The notes under the pieces were generated by a model. That model searched no databases, had not been told where the DNA came from, and worked only from the letters and a program-made list of their open reading frames with translations. A program made the position numbers and the translations under genes. This document shows positions 8,172 to 17,594 of a stretch of 43,096 nucleotides of DNA, in pieces (within the stretch, counting starts at the first letter, position 1; the number at the start of each line of letters is the position of its first letter). This stretch comes from an uncultured Gammaproteobacteria bacterium. GTDB lineage: Bacteria > Pseudomonadota > Gammaproteobacteria > PS1 > Pseudothioglobaceae. The stretch covers positions 1 through 43,096 of the forward strand of contig CALBNC010000029.1 of NCBI GenBank assembly GCA_937896195.1, given 5' to 3'.

Positions 8172-9476
8172 CTACTTTGAGACTTTTCTCTTAGGCTTTG
8201 AATCCCAAAAGCTTTTCTTCTTATTGTCTTTTTTATCTTTAGAATTACTGTTTTTGCCATATCTTGGCTTGTTTCTAGCGCCATCCTTTTTAGGTTTTTT
8301 ATTTTTAGGTGCTGGCTGATTTTTGAGTGATTCAGGTAAATTATGATCTGGAACAAAATCATCCACCATAATGCGATCTAATTTCTTTTGTGTAAGGCGC
8401 TCAATATCAAATAATTGCTTAACTTCATCAGCACTCACAAGTGATATCGCCTCACCTTTTGAGCCAGCACGTCCTGTTCTACCAATACGATGTACATAGT
8501 CTTCAGGCACATGTGGCATGTCAAAATTAACCACATGAGGCAGTTCAACAATATCAATACCGCGTGCAGCAATATCAGTTGCTACTAAGACGTTTACCTT
8601 GCCAGCTTTAAAATCTGCCAACGCCCTAGTACGAGCAGCTTGAGACTTGTTGCCATGAATTGCCGCTGCAGTAATACCTTTCTTTCCAAGCTGCGTCGCA
8701 ATACGATTAGCACCATGCTTAGTTCGACTAAATACTAATACTTGATACCAACCATGGTCTTTAATAAGTTGCGTTAGTAATTCTTGTTTTCTTGATTTAT
8801 CAACAGGATGAATCCATTGTTTTACAGATTTAACGGCTGAATTACGCGGTGTAACAGAGATTTCAACGGGATTGCTAACTAAAGATTTTGCCAGTTTTCT
8901 AATATCATCAGAGAACGTAGCTGAGAACATTAATGTCTGTCTTTTAGGTGGTAGAGTTTTTAAAATTCTCTTAATATCTGGCAAAAATCCCATGTCTAGC
9001 ATTCTGTCAGCTTCGTCAAATATAATAATTTCAAGCTCATCAAACTTAACTGCATTTTGGGAATGAAGGTCCAATAATCTACCTGGTGTTGCAACCAAAA
9101 TATCAACACCGCCACGTAGTTTTTGCATTTGTGGATTAATCTTAACACCGCCAAAAACTACCGCTGATTTTAGTGGCAAGTGTTTACCATAGGTTCTAAC
9201 ACTTTCTTGAACTTGGGCTGCAAGTTCACGAGTTGGTGTCAGTATTAGAGCGCGAACCTGATTTGACTTGGTGAGTTCACCTTTTGATAAAATCTGCAAA
9301 ATTGGTAGCGTAAATCCGGCCGTTTTTCCTGTGCCTGTTTGTGCCGCTGCCATGACATCTTTACCTTCTAAAATCAGAGGAATAGATTTTTCTTGAATGG
9401 GGGATGGAGTATCGTAGCCTTGATTTTTAACTGCTTCTAAGATCGAGTCTGATAAGCCTAATTTTGTAAAACCCAT
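8172..9476 (-). CDS. rhlE: DEAD-box RNA helicase, RhlE-like
   Basis: [49 protein letters not shown]; basic Lys-rich tail. Confidence 0.95.
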   Translation of the reverse strand: MGFTKLGLSDSILEAVKNQGYDTPSPIQEKSIPLILEGKDVMAAAQTGTGKTAGFTLPILQILSKGELTKSNQVRALILTPTRELAAQVQESVRTYGKHLPLKSAVVFGGVKINPQMQKLRGGVDILVATPGRLLDLHSQNAVKFDELEIIIFDEADRMLDMGFLPDIKRILKTLPPKRQTLMFSATFSDDIRKLAKSLVSNPVEISVTPRNSAVKSVKQWIHPVDKSRKQELLTQLIKDHGWYQVLVFSRTKHGANRIATQLGKKGITAAAIHGNKSQAARTRALADFKAGKVNVLVATDIAARGIDIVELPHVVNFDMPHVPEDYVHRIGRTGRAGSKGEAISLVSADEVKQLFDIERLTQKKLDRIMVDDFVPDHNLPESLKNQPAPKNKKPKKDGARNKPRYGKNSNSKDKKDNKKKSFWDSKPKRKVSK

Positions 9477-9546
9477 AATAATTTCAAATAAGAATAAAGA
9501 AGCCTATTTTACATTTACCTTGTAAGAGCAATCTATAATACTTCGT

Positions 9547-9723
9547 ATGAATAATTACCAAGCTATTAAAAGCCCTTGTATTGGAATTTGCAAATACAAC
9601 AAAGACAGATATTGTGTAGGCTGTAAGCGTCATAGCGACGAAATAACTGGATGGGTTAACTACTCAAGTGACCTTAAAAAAGCCATCACTAAAGATCTAA
9701 AAGATCGAACTATTGATGATTGA
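9547..9723 (+). CDS. DUF1289-family Cys-rich small protein
   Basis: Hand translation, 58 aa: MNNYQAIKSPCIGICKYNKDRYCVGCKRHSDEITGWVNYSSDLKKAITKDLKDRTIDD; absent from ORF track because it is under 60 aa. Confidence 0.85.
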   Translation: MNNYQAIKSPCIGICKYNKDRYCVGCKRHSDEITGWVNYSSDLKKAITKDLKDRTIDD

Positions 9724-9907
9724 GCTACAAGATCATTCAATTATGTGCCCTTATTGTGGGGAGTTTATCGATATAGAGGTCGATTGTTCTGAGACTGATC
9801 AAAGTTATATTGAGGACTGTTCAGTTTGCTGTCGACCGATTAATATCACAACAACAATTGACTTTGATGAAAATGTTTATATATCAGCGAAACATGAAGA
9901 CGAATAG
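9713..9907 (+). CDS. CPXCG-motif Cys-rich small protein
   Basis: MCPYCGEFIDIEVDCSETDQSYIEDCSVCCRPI; overlaps the DUF1289 gene by 11 nt. Confidence 0.88.
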   Translation: MMIELQDHSIMCPYCGEFIDIEVDCSETDQSYIEDCSVCCRPINITTTIDFDENVYISAKHEDE

Positions 9908-9910
9908 CTA

Positions 9911-10141
9911 TTAACTCATTTCTTCAGGTGTTCTTGCTTTAATGGTTAATGCATGTAATTCACCAGAATCAATTTCTGAACGAACGGTTGCCAGCACCAT
10001 TTTCTGACGAGCTAGCAACGACATACCCTCAAAAACATTTGACACCACAACTGTAGAACAATTACAACCGTCACCTTGCATGGTGACGGTTGAGTCCTGA
10101 ACGCCTGCTTCTAGTTTTGCTTGAATTTCATCTAATGTCAT
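9911..10141 (-). CDS. BolA-family protein (IbaG-like), with a GDGCNC variant
   Basis: VFEGMSLLARQKMV...GELHALTIKARTPEE BolA signature. Confidence 0.88.
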   Translation of the reverse strand: MTLDEIQAKLEAGVQDSTVTMQGDGCNCSTVVVSNVFEGMSLLARQKMVLATVRSEIDSGELHALTIKARTPEEMS

Positions 10142-10146
10142 TTTTT

Positions 10147-11415
10147 TTAAGCTCCGAAAATGCCCTTAAGCATAAAGAAAAATACGATTGACATCATTGC
10201 GCCAGCTGGCAATGTGATCAACCATGAAAGAAAAATTTTGTTTATCATGCGCCTATTCAATGCAGCCAAACCTCTTGCTAGACCAACACCTAAAACTGCG
10301 CCCACTAACACTTGGGTGGTTGATACTGGAAGACCAGTACCAGATGCAATTACAACAGTGGCAGCTGCCGCTAAAGTTGCAGCAAAACCTCTTGAAGGGG
10401 TTAACTGAGTAATACCTGTCCCCACTGTGGCAATAACCTTATGGCCATAAGTCACTAGACCAAACACGATACCACCACCACCAACTAGCAACACCCAAAT
10501 AGGTAAGGCACTTTTCGAACCAATTAGTCCGCCACTTTCAATAACACTATAAATCGCTGCTAATGGACCAATAGCATTAGCAACATCATTTGATCCATGA
10601 GCAAACGCCATCGCCGCTGCAGTAATAATCATTAGTACACTGAAAATTCTTTCCATAGAGGTAAAGTGAAAGTCATGATTTTCATTAGGATCAATATGAA
10701 TACGCCTAATAATAAGCGTGCCGACCAACATAACCAACAGTCCAAAACCAAACGCCAACATGTAACTGGTCGATAAGTCATAAGTTAAGCCAACATGCTT
10801 CAAGCCTTTAAAAATAGTAACAAGGGAAATAACAAAGCCCACTAAAAACATATAAAACGGCACATATTTTTTAGCATTCTCAAACGGGCGCTTAGTATCG
10901 ATGATTAAATTTTGCAAACTTCTGAACAGCATAAAGGCAATGGCGCCTGCCAAAATTGGGGATACAATCCAACTCATGGCAATATTACCAACCTTACTCC
11001 AAGCAACAGCATCAACACCAACACCAACAGCTCCAAATCCTACAATAGCACCTACAATTGAGTGCGTGGTAGACACTGGCCAACCAAGATTGGAAGCGAT
11101 CATCAGCCACGTTCCTGCTGCTAGCAATGAAGCGAGCATGCCGTAGACTAAAAGATGAGGACTGTCAGTAAAAATTGAAGCGTCCAAAATTCCTTTACGA
11201 ATTGTGGCTGTTACTTCGCCACCCGCTAAAATAGCACCAGCAAATTCAAAAATAACCGCAATAACAATAGCCTGTTTAATAGTAATCGCACCCGAACCTA
11301 CCGAAGTACCCATGGCGTTAGCAACATCGTTTGCACCGACACCCCAAGCCATAAACAAACCAAATACAATAGCTAAAATTAATAAAATATCGCCGTAATT
11401 TGCAATAATTTCCAT
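10147..11415 (-). CDS. pit: Inorganic phosphate transporter, PiT family
   Basis: GANDVANAMGTSVGSGAITIKQA and second repeat GSNDVANAIGPLAAIY. Confidence 0.95.
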   Translation of the reverse strand: MEIIANYGDILLILAIVFGLFMAWGVGANDVANAMGTSVGSGAITIKQAIVIAVIFEFAGAILAGGEVTATIRKGILDASIFTDSPHLLVYGMLASLLAAGTWLMIASNLGWPVSTTHSIVGAIVGFGAVGVGVDAVAWSKVGNIAMSWIVSPILAGAIAFMLFRSLQNLIIDTKRPFENAKKYVPFYMFLVGFVISLVTIFKGLKHVGLTYDLSTSYMLAFGFGLLVMLVGTLIIRRIHIDPNENHDFHFTSMERIFSVLMIITAAAMAFAHGSNDVANAIGPLAAIYSVIESGGLIGSKSALPIWVLLVGGGGIVFGLVTYGHKVIATVGTGITQLTPSRGFAATLAAAATVVIASGTGLPVSTTQVLVGAVLGVGLARGLAALNRRMINKIFLSWLITLPAGAMMSIVFFFMLKGIFGA

Positions 11416-11435
11416 AATATACCTCTATTAATTAG

Positions 11436-12113
11436 TTATTTAGCGAGAAGCACTTCTAGTCGAGATCCGACTTTTTGTGCAGAATCTGCTAACTCACCTA
11501 ACCACTCAACAGCGCGATAATAAAATATCACATCAACTGGAGGTAAATCGGCCTCTAACGGAAATAATTTGGTTCGAATAATATGTTGGATTTTGTCAGA
11601 TTCACTTTCTAATTCATTAATATCACTAATAATTGAACCAACAACTTTACGTTCACGCCTACCAAAGGCTGTCTCTAATAACTCGTCCAATTCATTGACG
11701 GCTTTTAAAGCAGTTGCTGAAGTCTTAATACAAACATTAGTTAATTCGATAATGTCTTCAAAGATTTCATTAGGTAAGGTCATTTTTCGATTAATCATTA
11801 GGCCAGATACATCTTTGGTTCGGTTGGCAATCGAGTCTTGAATAAGAAGCAAATCAAGCAAGTCTCTACGAGAGAAAGGCATCATAAAAGTAGATGGTAG
11901 ACTTAAGCGCAGATTTTTCTTCAAAATATCAGCCTCTTCTTCTTTGTCTCCAATTTTTGATTGAATTTTTTCAGCTTTATCCCAATCTTGAGCATGAATG
12001 GCAACCATAAATCCTTTTAATTCGGCGATACATAAATGCACGCTAGTCATGTGTTGCTGAAGTGGGCTGATTGGAGATTTTCCAAATAAACCATCAATAA
12101 TACTTTTAGCCAT
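11436..12113 (-). CDS. DUF47 / TIGR00153 PhoU-like protein
   Basis: GLFGKSPISPLQQHM...KIGDKEEEADILKKNLRLSLPSTFMMPFSRRDLLDLLLIQDSIANRTKD; upstream partner of PiT. Confidence 0.92.
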   Translation of the reverse strand: MAKSIIDGLFGKSPISPLQQHMTSVHLCIAELKGFMVAIHAQDWDKAEKIQSKIGDKEEEADILKKNLRLSLPSTFMMPFSRRDLLDLLLIQDSIANRTKDVSGLMINRKMTLPNEIFEDIIELTNVCIKTSATALKAVNELDELLETAFGRRERKVVGSIISDINELESESDKIQHIIRTKLFPLEADLPPVDVIFYYRAVEWLGELADSAQKVGSRLEVLLAK

Positions 12114-12182
12114 AATTGCTACCTATTTTTTTATTGTTTGTTAAATGTAAATTTTCTATGAAAATAAATATGTGTCAACCCC

Positions 12183-12356
12183 TCATTTGGTATTTTTTTT
12201 TGACGGTGCTTTCTCTTGATCTTCATCAAACAAAATACGCTGGCCTTCACCTTCAAGATCCTCAAACTGTCCACTTTTAACCCCTATCATTAAAAGGATC
12301 ACAAGCAAAATTCCGACAAAAATCATACTAGGTATTAACCAATAAATTACATCCAT
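12183..12356 (-). CDS. ccoS: cbb3-type cytochrome oxidase assembly protein CcoS
   Basis: Hand translation, 57 aa: MDVIYWLIPSMIFVGILLVILLMIGVKSGQFEDLEGEGQRILFDEDQEKAPSKKNTK; classic SGQFEDLEGxxxRILFDED; missing from ORF track. Confidence 0.93.
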   Translation of the reverse strand: MDVIYWLIPSMIFVGILLVILLMIGVKSGQFEDLEGEGQRILFDEDQEKAPSKKNTK

Positions 12357-12482
12357 TTATTCCACTCTTTTTTTGTTAAAAATTACATTGATTGTATTTA
12401 TGTCTGATTTCATAAATGGGTTTTTTAAAGATTTAGCCATCATTTTTCTAAAATACGATAAATTATTGATTATTTTTGTCAT
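12357..12482 (-). CDS. Possible 41-aa ORF abutting ccoS
   Basis: MTKIINNLSYFRKMMAKSLKNPFMKSDINTINVIFNKKRVE; stop TAA is immediately followed by the ccoS ATG (TAAATG). Confidence 0.3.
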   Translation of the reverse strand: MTKIINNLSYFRKMMAKSLKNPFMKSDINTINVIFNKKRVE

Positions 12483-12536
12483 CAAAAAATGCACAAATAA
12501 CAGCACTATTTTTTGACCAACAACTCTATGAAAATT

Positions 12537-13436
12537 TTATTTCTCATGTTTTGTCGTTAAAAAGTTAAATTTAATATTGTTTAAGATCATTAAAGCAACA
12601 ATGGTCATCATCGCACCCAAAATAGTTGTCCACTGTAGTGTTTCGCTTAAAAATATCACACTCAAGCCAATAGCAATAAAAGGCACTAAAAAAGTAAACA
12701 CACTGGTTTGTTTGGAGCCTAATCTCTGAATACCTATAAAATAAACTGTGGTTGCAAAGGTTGTAGAGCCGATAGTCACAATCAAAATACTAACCCAAAA
12801 CACATAATCCATAGCCAAAATCGATCCATGTGTTGGCTCGAAGAAGAAGGTTAAATCGAGCAATGCAGTCATTAAATAAATGTAGAAGCTTAGCGTAGCA
12901 GGTGCAACTGTCTTAGCAAAGGTGGTTACTATTGACATTAATGCCCAGCAAGTTGCAGCAGCTATTAAATACACACTGGATCCAGTCAAAATTTCACTTA
13001 ATTGAAATTGCCAGATATTCATGGTTACCAAGACCCCTAAAATACCTAGCAATAAAGCCAGCCAATCTTTACCTTGGGTTTTGTTTTGCTTACTAAACAT
13101 CATCAGTAAATACACCAATACTGGCATAAGGGTTGTTACTACCGCACCCGCTAAACCTGGGGCGCCATGCTTTGTACTTAAAAAATAATACTTAGAATAA
13201 TATATCAATAGTATCGCTGCTAAACTTGCAACCAAAAAGTGTTTTAGGTTAATCTTAAAACTCAGTTTCATCCACCAAAGCACAGGCACCATAGACAAAG
13301 TAGTTATGATGTAGCGATAGCTAATAAACTCATGCACATTGATATAGTCTGACAGCACATTAGCGATTGGCCATGAAGCGCCCCAAAAAAACATAGCTAA
13401 AACGATCCATAGAGCTAATTTTCGATCTGTTGTCAT
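12537..13436 (-). CDS. EamA/DMT-family transporter
   Basis: About ten hydrophobic segments; FFWGASWPIANVLS and FLVPFIAIGLSVIFLSETLQWTTILGAMMTIVAL. Confidence 0.9.
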   Translation of the reverse strand: MTTDRKLALWIVLAMFFWGASWPIANVLSDYINVHEFISYRYIITTLSMVPVLWWMKLSFKINLKHFLVASLAAILLIYYSKYYFLSTKHGAPGLAGAVVTTLMPVLVYLLMMFSKQNKTQGKDWLALLLGILGVLVTMNIWQFQLSEILTGSSVYLIAAATCWALMSIVTTFAKTVAPATLSFYIYLMTALLDLTFFFEPTHGSILAMDYVFWVSILIVTIGSTTFATTVYFIGIQRLGSKQTSVFTFLVPFIAIGLSVIFLSETLQWTTILGAMMTIVALMILNNIKFNFLTTKHEK

Positions 13437-14041
13437 GATAACCCCAATAAAACACCGACAGACATCATAATAACGCCACTGATTTTATTAATACGCACAT
13501 CCATACCTGGCTTGGCAAAAATTTGCTTAATCTTTCCAACGGTAATATTAATCGAGCTAATGCCAACAATAAGTCCCACGCCAACAGTGGCTAAAATTTC
13601 TAAAGCATAGAATAAGCTAACCTGAGACAGATCAATAAAGGCCGGCAGAATGGCGATATAAAAAATCATAACTTTAGGATTGGTTAGACTGATTAACAGT
13701 CCTGTTAAAAATTCCTTAGCATTCGTCTTGTGTCTAGCTTTTGAACTTAGTTTTACTTTGTGCGCATTCCAAGCACCATAACCCAAATAAACCAGATATA
13801 GACCGCCAAAAATCCTGACATAATCCATTAATGGTGTAATAACTTCGGCAAATAAATCCAGTGAAAAAAGTACCACTGAAAGATACATCAAATCACCTAG
13901 AACCATTCCTAATGACAAATAAAATGCTGGCATAAACCCTTGAGACATACTCTTTGCAAACACCGCTAATGTGCCGGGCCCTGGCGTTATTACAAACACA
14001 AAGGCAATTAAAAATAATGAGGCGAAATCAAGTAAAGTCAT
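13433..14041 (-). CDS. LysE-family translocator (copy 1)
   Basis: FVITPGPGTLAVFAKSMSQG...GLLISLTNPKVMIFYIAILPAFID. Confidence 0.92.
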   Translation of the reverse strand: MTLLDFASLFLIAFVFVITPGPGTLAVFAKSMSQGFMPAFYLSLGMVLGDLMYLSVVLFSLDLFAEVITPLMDYVRIFGGLYLVYLGYGAWNAHKVKLSSKARHKTNAKEFLTGLLISLTNPKVMIFYIAILPAFIDLSQVSLFYALEILATVGVGLIVGISSINITVGKIKQIFAKPGMDVRINKISGVIMMSVGVLLGLS

Positions 14042-14046
14042 GGCTT

Positions 14047-14655
14047 TTAATATAATGCCACAAAAACACCGACTAACATCATCGTAATACCTGTTATTTT
14101 ATTAACCTTTTGAACCACGCCAGGATCTTCAATAGATTTTCTCAACTTTAGCCCGAGAATATTTGCCATACTAAGTGCGAGCAAAACCGTTAGCCCAACG
14201 ATTACTATGACTTGCAACTCCGTGGCAAGTGTAAGATTATTCAGATCAATAAAAATTGGTAAAAAAGACAAATAATAAACAATGGTCTTTGGATTGGTTC
14301 CACCTACCAAGAATCCAGAAAAAAGTAAATGAATAACTGACTTTTTAGCGCTATCATCTTTGAAACTAACCCCCATTGATTGGTATTGCTTAAAACCAAT
14401 ATAAAGTAAATATGCTGCGCCAAAAATCTTGACATAAGCCATACTTTGTTCAATCGTTTGAGCCAAGATTGTCAGTGCAAACATAGCGATTGAAACATAT
14501 AAAATATCGCCAATAACATGGCCTATAGAAAGCCATAATGCTGCAATAGGCCCATAGCGCGTTGATGTTGCCAAGACTGCAAATATGCCTGGCCCTGGGG
14601 AGATGGCATAAACAAACGTAGCGACAGTTAAAGATAGTAGTGTTAATAGTTCCAT
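14047..14655 (-). CDS. LysE-family translocator (copy 2)
   Basis: YAISPGPGIFAVLATSTRYG...GFLVGGTNPKTIVYYLSFLPIFID. Confidence 0.92.
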   Translation of the reverse strand: MELLTLLSLTVATFVYAISPGPGIFAVLATSTRYGPIAALWLSIGHVIGDILYVSIAMFALTILAQTIEQSMAYVKIFGAAYLLYIGFKQYQSMGVSFKDDSAKKSVIHLLFSGFLVGGTNPKTIVYYLSFLPIFIDLNNLTLATELQVIVIVGLTVLLALSMANILGLKLRKSIEDPGVVQKVNKITGITMMLVGVFVALY

Positions 14656-14699
14656 CTGCTATAATTCTTTCATTATTTAAATATTTATTTTAACGCCTT

Positions 14700-15650
14700 A
14701 TGAATTTAGATTACCTTGATTTTGAACAGCCAATTGCTGAATTGGAAGACAAAATAGAAGCGCTTTGTAATATTAAAAATAAAGCTGATATTACACAAGA
14801 AACTGACGCCTTAAAATCCAAAAGCACCGTACTAACTAAAAAGATATTTTCTTCTTTGTCAGATTGGCAAATTTCTCAACTAGCACGTCACCCTAAACGC
14901 CTGTATACGCTTGATTATATTAATACAGTGTTTGAAGAGTTTACTGAGTTACACGGTGATCGCGCTTATGGCGATGATCATGCGATTGTAGGTGGTATTG
15001 CAAAATTAGATGGCCAACCTGTGATGTTTATTGGCCAGCAAAAAGGTCGATCAACCCAAGAAAAACTAAAATATAATTTTGGTATGCCTCGCCCTGAAGG
15101 CTATCGAAAAGCTCTACGCCTAATGAAAATGGCTGAGAAATTCAACCTACCAGTTATTACATTCATTGACACTCCAGGTGCTTATCCTGGGATTGGCGCC
15201 GAAGAGCGTGGACAAAGTGAAGCAATTGCTAGAAACTTGTTCGAGATGTCAACCTTAGCCACTCCTATCATTTCTGTAGTCATTGGTGAAGGTGGTTCTG
15301 GTGGTGCGTTAGCTATTGGTGTAGCAGATACAATGATGATGTTTCAATACTCGATCTATTCCGTTATCTCACCAGAAGGTTGTGCGTCTATTTTGTATAA
15401 AGACGTTAGTAAAGCTAATATTGCTGCTGAATCTTTAAAGCTTACTTCAACACATCTTAAAAAAGCTGGCTTGATTGATATTATTATTGATGAACCTCTA
15501 GGCGGCATTCATCGTGATCCATCTAAAGCTCAATCTTTATTAAAAGCTGCATTAATCAAAGAACTTAACATCATCAAAAAAATCTCAACACAAGATTTAT
15601 TATCTGCAAGACAAGAAAAACTACTTGGGTTTGGACAATTTAAAGACTAA
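14700..15650 (+). CDS. accA: Acetyl-CoA carboxylase carboxyltransferase subunit alpha
   Basis: [53 protein letters not shown]. Confidence 0.98.
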   Translation: MNLDYLDFEQPIAELEDKIEALCNIKNKADITQETDALKSKSTVLTKKIFSSLSDWQISQLARHPKRLYTLDYINTVFEEFTELHGDRAYGDDHAIVGGIAKLDGQPVMFIGQQKGRSTQEKLKYNFGMPRPEGYRKALRLMKMAEKFNLPVITFIDTPGAYPGIGAEERGQSEAIARNLFEMSTLATPIISVVIGEGGSGGALAIGVADTMMMFQYSIYSVISPEGCASILYKDVSKANIAAESLKLTSTHLKKAGLIDIIIDEPLGGIHRDPSKAQSLLKAALIKELNIIKKISTQDLLSARQEKLLGFGQFKD

Positions 15651-16809
15651 AGATACTTTTCTCGAGGGCAAAAAAATTGTCCTGGGCCTAAGTGGCGGTA
15701 TGGACTCGATCGTCTTGCTGCATTATTTACATATTCACTTTCCCAAACATTTAAGAGTTGTTCACTGCAATCACCATCTATCTCAACACTGCGATAATTG
15801 GAATACTTTTTGCCAAGAACTGTGCAAAAGCCTAAACATACCTTATAAAAATATTGATTTAAATCTAGAAAAATCGTCTAATATAGAAGAAAATGCACGT
15901 AAAAAACGCTATTTATCATTATCTTGTGATTTAAATACAGATGAGGTTTTGTGCACTGCTCACCATCAAAATGATCAGGCTGAAACCTTACTCTTGCAAT
16001 TATTTCGTGGCTCTGGTGTTGCAGGTTTATCTTCAATGCCACAACAAAAACCATTAGGATCGGGCATCCACTATCGCCCCATGTTGGGGATTGAAAAACA
16101 ACAGGTTATTGATTATGCCACTGATCACAAACTCAACTGGATTGAAGACGATAGCAACAAAAACATCAATTTTAGGCGCAATTTTCTACGTTTAGAGATT
16201 ATCCCAAATCTATCAAAAATTTACAAAAATTTAGCAAAAACCTTATCTAGAAGCGCAAAACACCAATCAGAAGCACTAAAGCTAACTCGTGAATTGGCTG
16301 TTATTGATCTTGAGCAAAGATGCATCATTAATCAAGAGGGTCGTATTCAAATTGACACACTAACCGGCCTTGAAACTCATCGCATTAAGAATATCTTGCG
16401 TTATCATTTGAACGATTTACAGTTTTTAGCACCTAGTGACAAGATTATGAGTCAAATTATCGACCTTCTTAGTGCTAAAACCGATGCAAATCCACTGGTT
16501 CAGTGGGAGAGTTTTAAAATCAGGCGCTATCAATCACAATTGTATTTTATAGATGATAATCAGTCTGAAAATTTGGGAAAATGCCCATTTCATGCCGAAT
16601 TTGAAAATTTGCCAAATTTTTCTATTCGCCATCGATCTGAAGGTCAACGCATTCAATTACCGGGCAAAAAACACTCACAATCACTCAAAAAGCTCTTGCA
16701 AGAGGCTGGGATCCCGCCTTGGGAGAGAAATTCACTTAAAATGTATTATATTGACGATGAATTACGCGCCATGGAGCAGCTAGGACGCATGCAACACGCT
16801 GAATCATAG
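15625..16809 (+). CDS. tilS: tRNA(Ile)-lysidine synthetase
   Basis: [19 protein letters not shown]-loop; [29 protein letters not shown]; exact start uncertain (overlaps accA). Confidence 0.97.
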   Translation: MGLDNLKTKDTFLEGKKIVLGLSGGMDSIVLLHYLHIHFPKHLRVVHCNHHLSQHCDNWNTFCQELCKSLNIPYKNIDLNLEKSSNIEENARKKRYLSLSCDLNTDEVLCTAHHQNDQAETLLLQLFRGSGVAGLSSMPQQKPLGSGIHYRPMLGIEKQQVIDYATDHKLNWIEDDSNKNINFRRNFLRLEIIPNLSKIYKNLAKTLSRSAKHQSEALKLTRELAVIDLEQRCIINQEGRIQIDTLTGLETHRIKNILRYHLNDLQFLAPSDKIMSQIIDLLSAKTDANPLVQWESFKIRRYQSQLYFIDDNQSENLGKCPFHAEFENLPNFSIRHRSEGQRIQLPGKKHSQSLKKLLQEAGIPPWERNSLKMYYIDDELRAMEQLGRMQHAES

Positions 16810-16856
16810 TCATTCGTGAAATTTGGTAAATTTTTCAACACTCAAATATCAGTAAA

Positions 16857-17069
16857 CTATCTATAAGTCGTATCTGTAGTTTGCTCTATTGCTGGCCTAG
16901 CAATGGCTGAGGCGACCTTCTTCAAATCAATACTGCCAATGATATTGTTATTATCACCAACCACATTAACTGCATGATTATGTTTGTCTAGTAAATCAGC
17001 TTTTGACATGCCGTCTTTTACATATTCAACCATCTTCTTTGGTCGCTTACCAAATATTTTGTATAGACC
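16857..17069 (-). pseudogene. Remnant of a ProV/ChoV-type glycine-betaine/choline ABC transporter ATPase: N-terminal segment joined to a CBS-like C-terminal segment, ATPase core deleted
   Basis: In-frame reading GLYKIFGKRPKKMVEYVKDGMSKADLLDKHNHAV|NVVGDNNNIIGSIDLKKVASAIARPAIEQTTDTTYR*; the first part matches the remembered pre-Walker A N-terminus of this family, the second resembles its terminal CBS domain; preceded by an in-frame TAG. Confidence 0.65.
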
Positions 17070-17098
17070 CTAGACTGAAGAGCTTTAAGGATCTCCTT

Positions 17099-17539
17099 CT
17101 AAATATAAGGGTTGTTAATATTGAATTTTTCCAAAATTTCTACCTCAAGAGATTCCATTTTCTCGGCCTCAGACCCTTCTATGTGGTCAAACCCTAATAA
17201 GTGTAATGTGCCATGAATGGCCATATGAATTAAATGATTATTAAAGGTTTTTTGTTGCATTTTCGCCTCTTTAGCAACTATTTCATTACAAATAACCACG
17301 TCACCCAAAATTTCCTCATCAATCTCAATTGGTAGATCACTAGGAAAGGACAAGACGTTAGTGGTTTTGTCTTGATGACGATAAATTTTATTCAATTGTT
17401 GAATTTCAGCCGGGTCAACAAAACGAATCAGGAGTTCGCTATCGCCTTTATCCAACTGAATTAGTACGCTTTGTAAAATACGGCAGAACTCTGCCTCGTT
17501 ACTAAGTTTGGTAGCAATACTATTTTGAATAACAATCAT
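17099..17539 (-). CDS. ybeY: Endoribonuclease YbeY / rRNA maturation factor
   Basis: HMAIHGTLHLLGFDHIEGSEAEKME (H-x3-H-x5-H motif). Confidence 0.95.
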   Translation of the reverse strand: MIVIQNSIATKLSNEAEFCRILQSVLIQLDKGDSELLIRFVDPAEIQQLNKIYRHQDKTTNVLSFPSDLPIEIDEEILGDVVICNEIVAKEAKMQQKTFNNHLIHMAIHGTLHLLGFDHIEGSEAEKMESLEVEILEKFNINNPYI

Positions 17540-17594
17540 ACTGAGAGTTTAATTGATAAAATGATTTATTTTACGTTGATAATTTTTTTAGCCA

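Noticed and set aside
8071-8319. 82-aa plus-strand ORF (MPANAAPSIAPRG...)
   Set aside because: Antisense to djlA and rhlE; low-complexity mirror of Gly/Ala-rich coding sequence
10160-11398. Several 60-90 aa plus-strand ORFs (10160, 10224, 10901, 11204)
   Set aside because: Antisense to the pit gene; Ala/Pro/Thr-rich translations typical of antisense frames of membrane proteins
12387-12402. FNR-box-like half site TTGATTGTATTTAT upstream of ccoS
   Set aside because: Second half does not match ATCAA; too weak
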